Shown here: in pieces, positions 60,517 through 64,000 of the stretch | Layout of the letters: the number at the start of each line of letters is the position of its first letter | How positions within the stretch are numbered: position 1 is the first letter of the stretch | Source: Claveliimonas monacensis | GTDB taxonomy: Bacteria > Bacillota > Clostridia > Lachnospirales > Lachnospiraceae | Reading direction: 5' to 3' | Length of the DNA stretch: 64,000 nucleotides | Assembly: GCF_014982975.1 (NCBI RefSeq) | Contig: NZ_JADCKL010000001.1 | Location: forward strand, 310,001-374,000 | Made by a program: the position numbers and the translations under genes | Notes under the pieces: generated by a model | The model's database searches: none | The model's input: the letters and a program-made list of their open reading frames with translations, nothing else | Told to the model about the DNA's origin: nothing

Positions 60517-61232
60517 TGAGATTAGATAAATACCTGGCAGACATGGGTGAGGGCACCCGCCAGGAAGTAAAAAAATATATCCGCAGAGGCTCTGTCACTG
60601 TCAATGGTGAGCAGGTCCGCTCGCCGGAGCGCAAGGTGGATGAAAGAGACCAAGTCTGCCTGGATGGAAGAAAAGTCTCCTACGCGGCGGAAGAGTATTT
60701 CATGCTCAACAAGCCGGCTGGGGTTGTATCCGCCACGGAAGACAAAAGAGACCGGACCGTCCTGGATCTGATCCAGTATAAGAAGAGAAAAGATCTCTTT
60801 CCGGTAGGGCGCCTCGACAAAGATACAGAGGGACTCCTTCTGATCACCAATGACGGCGCTTTATCACACAGACTTCTGTCTCCGAGACACCATGTGGACA
60901 AGACCTACTACGTGGAGGTGCAGGGTCATGTGACGGAGGAAACCAGGGCAGCCTTCCAGAGAGGGGTCAATATCGGCACTGAGGAGGAACCCTTGGTCAC
61001 TATGCCCGCCAGGCTGGAGATCCTTGAGGCAGGCCAGTCTCTGTCCCGGGTGCGCCTTACCATACGGGAGGGAAAATTCCACCAGGTGAAGCGGATGTTC
61101 CTTTCCCAGGGGATGGAGGTAACCTATCTGAAGCGGGAGTCCATGGGCTCGCTGCGTCTGGATGACAGCCTTGCCCCGGGCGAGTACCGCCCTCTCACTG
61201 AACATGAGATCAAGAGGTTAAAAGAAGAATGA
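60513..61232 (+). CDS. RsuA/RluB family pseudouridine synthase
   Basis: 239 residues. An S4 domain (MRLDKYLADMGEGTRQEVKK, with GSVTVNGEQV) then the catalytic domain with GRLDKDTEGLLLITNDG, whose Asp is the nucleophile. It modifies 16S (RsuA) or 23S (RluB) rRNA; the subtype is unclear. The ATG pair at 60513/60516 overlaps the stop of the methyltransferase, and the end overlaps the ygiQ start (ATGA at 61229). Confidence 0.93.
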   Translation: MMRLDKYLADMGEGTRQEVKKYIRRGSVTVNGEQVRSPERKVDERDQVCLDGRKVSYAAEEYFMLNKPAGVVSATEDKRDRTVLDLIQYKKRKDLFPVGRLDKDTEGLLLITNDGALSHRLLSPRHHVDKTYYVEVQGHVTEETRAAFQRGVNIGTEEEPLVTMPARLEILEAGQSLSRVRLTIREGKFHQVKRMFLSQGMEVTYLKRESMGSLRLDDSLAPGEYRPLTEHEIKRLKEE

Positions 61233-63160
61233 AACAGGGATTTTTACCGATTTGCAGAAAAGAGATGGAGGACAGAGGATGGAGCCAGCCGGATTTCGTC
61301 TATGTGTCCGGGGACGCCTACGTGGATCACCCCTCCTTTGGCCATGCCATCATCACAAGACTTTTAGAGTCCCTTGGATATAAAGTGTGCATCCTGGCTC
61401 AGCCGGACTGGCGGAAGCGGGAGAGTATCATGGAGTTCGGGGAGCCACGGCTGGCTTTTCTAGTGTCAGCGGGGAACATGGACTCCATGGTCAACCACTA
61501 CACAGTGGCAAAGAGAAAGCGCCGTACAGACGCTTTCTCTCCAGGCGGCGTCATGGGAAAACGCCCGGACTACGCTGTCGTAGTGTACTGTAATCTGATC
61601 CGGCAGGTGTACAAACACACGCCGGTCATCATCGGGGGCATTGAAGCCAGCCTGCGCCGTCTCGCCCACTATGACTACTGGTCCGACACATTGAAGCGGT
61701 CCATTCTGCTGGACTCAGGAGCAGATCTTATTTCCTACGGAATGGGTGAGCGGTCCATCGCAGCCATTGCAGAAGCGCTGGATGCTGGTCTCTCCATCCG
61801 GGATCTCACCTATATCGATGGGACTGTGTGCAAGGTGCGGGATCTGTCCAGTGTCTACGATCCTGTGATCCTGCCTTCCTACGAAGATCTGAAAAGAGAC
61901 AGGATAAACTACGCCAAAAGCTTTTATACCCAGTACTGCAACACAGATCCTTTTTCCGGCAGGAGGCTGGTAGAACCCTATTCCGATCACTGCTTTGTGG
62001 TCCAGAATCCGCCATCCAAACCTCTCAGCCAGGAGGAGCTGGACCAGGTATACAGCTATCCATACATGCGTACCTGGCATCCGTCCTACCAGGAGGCAGG
62101 GGGAATCCCCGCCATCCAGGAAGTCAAGTTCTCCCTTGTCAGTAACAGGGGATGCTTTGGAGGCTGCAGTTTCTGTGCGCTGACATTCCACCAGGGTCGT
62201 ATCCTCCAGACGAGGAGCCACGAGTCCCTGCTTTCAGAGGCACGGCAGATGACACAGGATCAGGATTTCAAAGGATACATCCACGATGTAGGAGGCCCCA
62301 CCGCCAATTTCCGGCAGCCCTCCTGCAAAAAACAGCTGACAGAAGGCGTGTGCAGCAGAAGGCAGTGCCTTTTTCCAAAACCCTGTAAAAATATGGAAGT
62401 CAGCCATAAAGACTACGTAAAATTATTACGGAAACTAAGAGATGTGCCTGGTGTTAAGAAAGTGTTCATACGCTCCGGCATCCGCTTTGACTATGTGATG
62501 GCTGACAGAGATGACACTTTCTTAAGGGAGCTGTGCATGTACCATGTGAGCGGACAGCTGAAGGTGGCGCCGGAGCACATAGCAGATTCCGTACTTCAGA
62601 AAATGGGAAAACCGGAAAACAGTGTCTACCAGTCTTTTGTTCAGAAATACGAGAAGATCAACCGACAGCTCGGGAAAAAGCAGTACCTTGTCCCTTACCT
62701 GATGTCCTCCCATCCCGGCTCCACGCTGAAGGAGGCCATCGCCCTGGCAGAGTACCTGCGGGATCTGGGCGTGATGCCGGAGCAGGTCCAGGATTTTTAT
62801 CCCACCCCCTCCACCATTTCCACCTGCATGTACTATACAGAAGTAGATCCCAGGAATATGGAAAAAGTCTATGTGCCGAAAAATCCGCATGAAAAGGCTA
62901 TGCAGCGGGCTCTGATCCAGTTCCGGGATCCGAAGAATTATGACCTGGTCCTGGAGGCCCTGAAGCGTGAGGGGCGGATGGACCTGGTAGGATTTGACAG
63001 AAAGTGTCTGATCCGGCCCAGGAAGCCAAAAGAGAAGGAAAGCGGCATTGTCCAGAAAAAACCGCGCAAAAATCCGTACGCATCTGGTCCGGGGGAGAGA
63101 GGGGCCAGAAAAAGCGGAAAGAAAAAGATAATCCGCAATATACATAAAAAGAAAGCCTGA
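61229..63160 (+). CDS. YgiQ family radical SAM protein (UPF0313)
   Basis: 643 residues. An N-terminal B12-binding-like region (about 15-200) precedes the radical SAM domain with RGCFGGCSFCALTFHQGR, which has the CxxxCxxC cluster motif. The C-terminus is Lys/Arg-rich and possibly RNA-binding. The reaction is unknown. The coupled position behind two RNA-modification genes suggests an RNA substrate, which is inference. Confidence 0.92.
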   Translation: MKQGFLPICRKEMEDRGWSQPDFVYVSGDAYVDHPSFGHAIITRLLESLGYKVCILAQPDWRKRESIMEFGEPRLAFLVSAGNMDSMVNHYTVAKRKRRTDAFSPGGVMGKRPDYAVVVYCNLIRQVYKHTPVIIGGIEASLRRLAHYDYWSDTLKRSILLDSGADLISYGMGERSIAAIAEALDAGLSIRDLTYIDGTVCKVRDLSSVYDPVILPSYEDLKRDRINYAKSFYTQYCNTDPFSGRRLVEPYSDHCFVVQNPPSKPLSQEELDQVYSYPYMRTWHPSYQEAGGIPAIQEVKFSLVSNRGCFGGCSFCALTFHQGRILQTRSHESLLSEARQMTQDQDFKGYIHDVGGPTANFRQPSCKKQLTEGVCSRRQCLFPKPCKNMEVSHKDYVKLLRKLRDVPGVKKVFIRSGIRFDYVMADRDDTFLRELCMYHVSGQLKVAPEHIADSVLQKMGKPENSVYQSFVQKYEKINRQLGKKQYLVPYLMSSHPGSTLKEAIALAEYLRDLGVMPEQVQDFYPTPSTISTCMYYTEVDPRNMEKVYVPKNPHEKAMQRALIQFRDPKNYDLVLEALKREGRMDLVGFDRKCLIRPRKPKEKESGIVQKKPRKNPYASGPGERGARKSGKKKIIRNIHKKKA

Positions 63161-63220
63161 CAGCCAGGGAAAGTTGTAACACGCAGACAAGTATAGATAA
63201 TTGATAAAGAAGGGATTTAT

Positions 63221-64000
63221 ATGAAAACAGCGATTGTTACCGGCGCTTCCTCCGGACTTGGAAGGGAGTTTGCCAGACAGATACCGAAGTTCTACCGGAA
63301 TCTGGATGAGATATGGCTCATCGCCCGCAGCAGCGACAAGCTGGAACAGCTCAGAGAAGAGCTGACACGGGAGAGCGGCATCTACTGCCGCATCTACGAC
63401 AGCGATCTCACCAGGAATTATATCTACTACCATCTTCAGCGGGACCTGGAGGCACTGAAGCCGGATATCCGCATGCTGGTCAACAGTGCCGGGACCGGGT
63501 GCAATGCCCCGGTCTCCCAGTCAGACACCGATACCCTGACAGGGATGATCCAGCTGAACTGTGTGGCCCTGACCCATCTGACCAGCCTTTGCCTCCCCTA
63601 TATGAACAGGGGAAGCCGCATCGTCAATATGGCCTCCGCTGCCGCATTTGCACCCCAGCCCGGGGCAGCGGTGTACGGAGCCACAAAATCCTACGTGCTC
63701 AGCTTCAGCAGAGCCCTGGGGCGCGAGCTGGCTGACAAAATGATCTTTGTCACTGCCGTGTGCCCCGGACCTGTGGAGACAGCTTTCTTCCGGACAGCCG
63801 GAGATCCGGCAGGCGGAGCCAGAAAGAAGCTTATGGCCCAGCCCGGAAAGGTCGTGAGAAAAGCTCTGTCTGACGTGAGGAAGCGCCGCAGGGTGTCTGT
63901 CTATGGCGCAGCCATGCAGGGAGCGCGGACTGCCGCCAAGATCGCTCCCGACAGACTGACCGACTGGTTTATGAACAAAATGAATACAAGGAGTCTGACT
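63221..64000 (+). CDS. Short-chain dehydrogenase, 3'-truncated
   Basis: 260 codons visible, open to the window end. Classical SDR motifs: TGASSGLG cofactor loop, LVNSAG, NMASAAAF with the catalytic serine, YGATKSY (YxxxK) and CPGPVET. The ending PDRLTDWFMNKM resembles the membrane-proximal tail of a YqjQ/DltE-type SDR group. AAGGGATTTAT lies before the ATG. The substrate is unknown. Confidence 0.9.
   Translation, partial: MKTAIVTGASSGLGREFARQIPKFYRNLDEIWLIARSSDKLEQLREELTRESGIYCRIYDSDLTRNYIYYHLQRDLEALKPDIRMLVNSAGTGCNAPVSQSDTDTLTGMIQLNCVALTHLTSLCLPYMNRGSRIVNMASAAAFAPQPGAAVYGATKSYVLSFSRALGRELADKMIFVTAVCPGPVETAFFRTAGDPAGGARKKLMAQPGKVVRKALSDVRKRRRVSVYGAAMQGARTAAKIAPDRLTDWFMNKMNTRSLT

Noticed and set aside
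63313-63735. 140-residue frame inside the short-chain dehydrogenase gene
   Set aside because: An out-of-frame shadow; the SDR frame from 63221 carries all family motifs and is open to the window end.

Overview
The window is a dense stretch of chromosome, about 63 genes in 64 kb and mostly on the + strand, from a spore-forming anaerobic Firmicute. It looks like a member of Clostridia and most resembles Lachnospiraceae. The evidence is the sporulation genes (SpoIVB, Spo0A, alpha/beta SASP, GerW/YtfJ, YlbJ), a clostridial-type Rnf complex in the order C-D-G-E-A-B, a group-B-like [FeFe] hydrogenase, a MetH without its reactivation domain, a DUF4317 protein, and strong AGGAGG ribosome binding sites. 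I saw no rRNA, tRNA, CRISPR array, insertion sequence or prophage. No gene-free stretch exceeds 300 bases; the largest gaps, 23240-23505 and 29844-30106, are described below.

Layout. 1-3.2 kb: the end of spoIVB, then spo0A and glgA. 3.3-6.3 kb: the two-gene methionine synthase operon, with the activation subunit separate from MetH. 6.4-11 kb: [FeFe] hydrogenase, alaS, rpsU. 11-20 kb: maf, a prolyl-tRNA editing protein, DUF4317, two D,D-carboxypeptidases, a phosphoesterase, a DegV protein divergent from a TetR regulator, and scpA-scpB. 20.3-22.3 kb: a 2-isopropylmalate synthase fused to a C-terminal AraC-type DNA-binding domain, the most unusual protein in the window. 22.3-27.5 kb: three proline-specific peptidases and an RpiR regulator. 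27.5-31.2 kb: HI0933 flavoprotein, YcxB-like protein, cmk, rpsA.

31.4-39.6 kb is an energy-conservation block. It holds rnfCDGEAB, a DUF2752 membrane protein, a Q/N/Y/G-rich membrane protein, then apbE (the flavin transferase that would load RnfG and RnfD), a NusG-domain-II protein and a Gx-family membrane protein. 39.6-41.8 kb: ruvAB and zapA. 41.8-47 kb: a U32 protein and a SEDS/class B PBP pair whose reading frames appear to overlap by 167 bases. 47-49 kb: small unknowns, DUF2953 and gerW. 49-53.6 kb: rpmB, yloU, fakA-like yloV and recG, in the Bacillus order. 53.6-56.7 kb: SASP, then rsmD-coaD-coiled-coil gene facing ylbJ. 56.8-64 kb: pepD, an M23 peptidase, rsmF, an RsuA-family pseudouridine synthase, YgiQ, and the start of a short-chain dehydrogenase.

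Regulation visible in the DNA includes many well-formed sigma-A promoters, several Rho-independent terminators and some striking dyads. These are a perfect 20-bp inverted repeat on the rsmD-coaD promoter, a perfect 10-bp inverted repeat on the tetR promoter, a 9-bp inverted repeat on the glgA promoter, and an alaS promoter whose -35 box lies inside the terminator hairpin of the previous gene. The closest thing to an undescribed system is the LeuA-AraC fusion, a possible leucine-responsive enzyme that also binds DNA.
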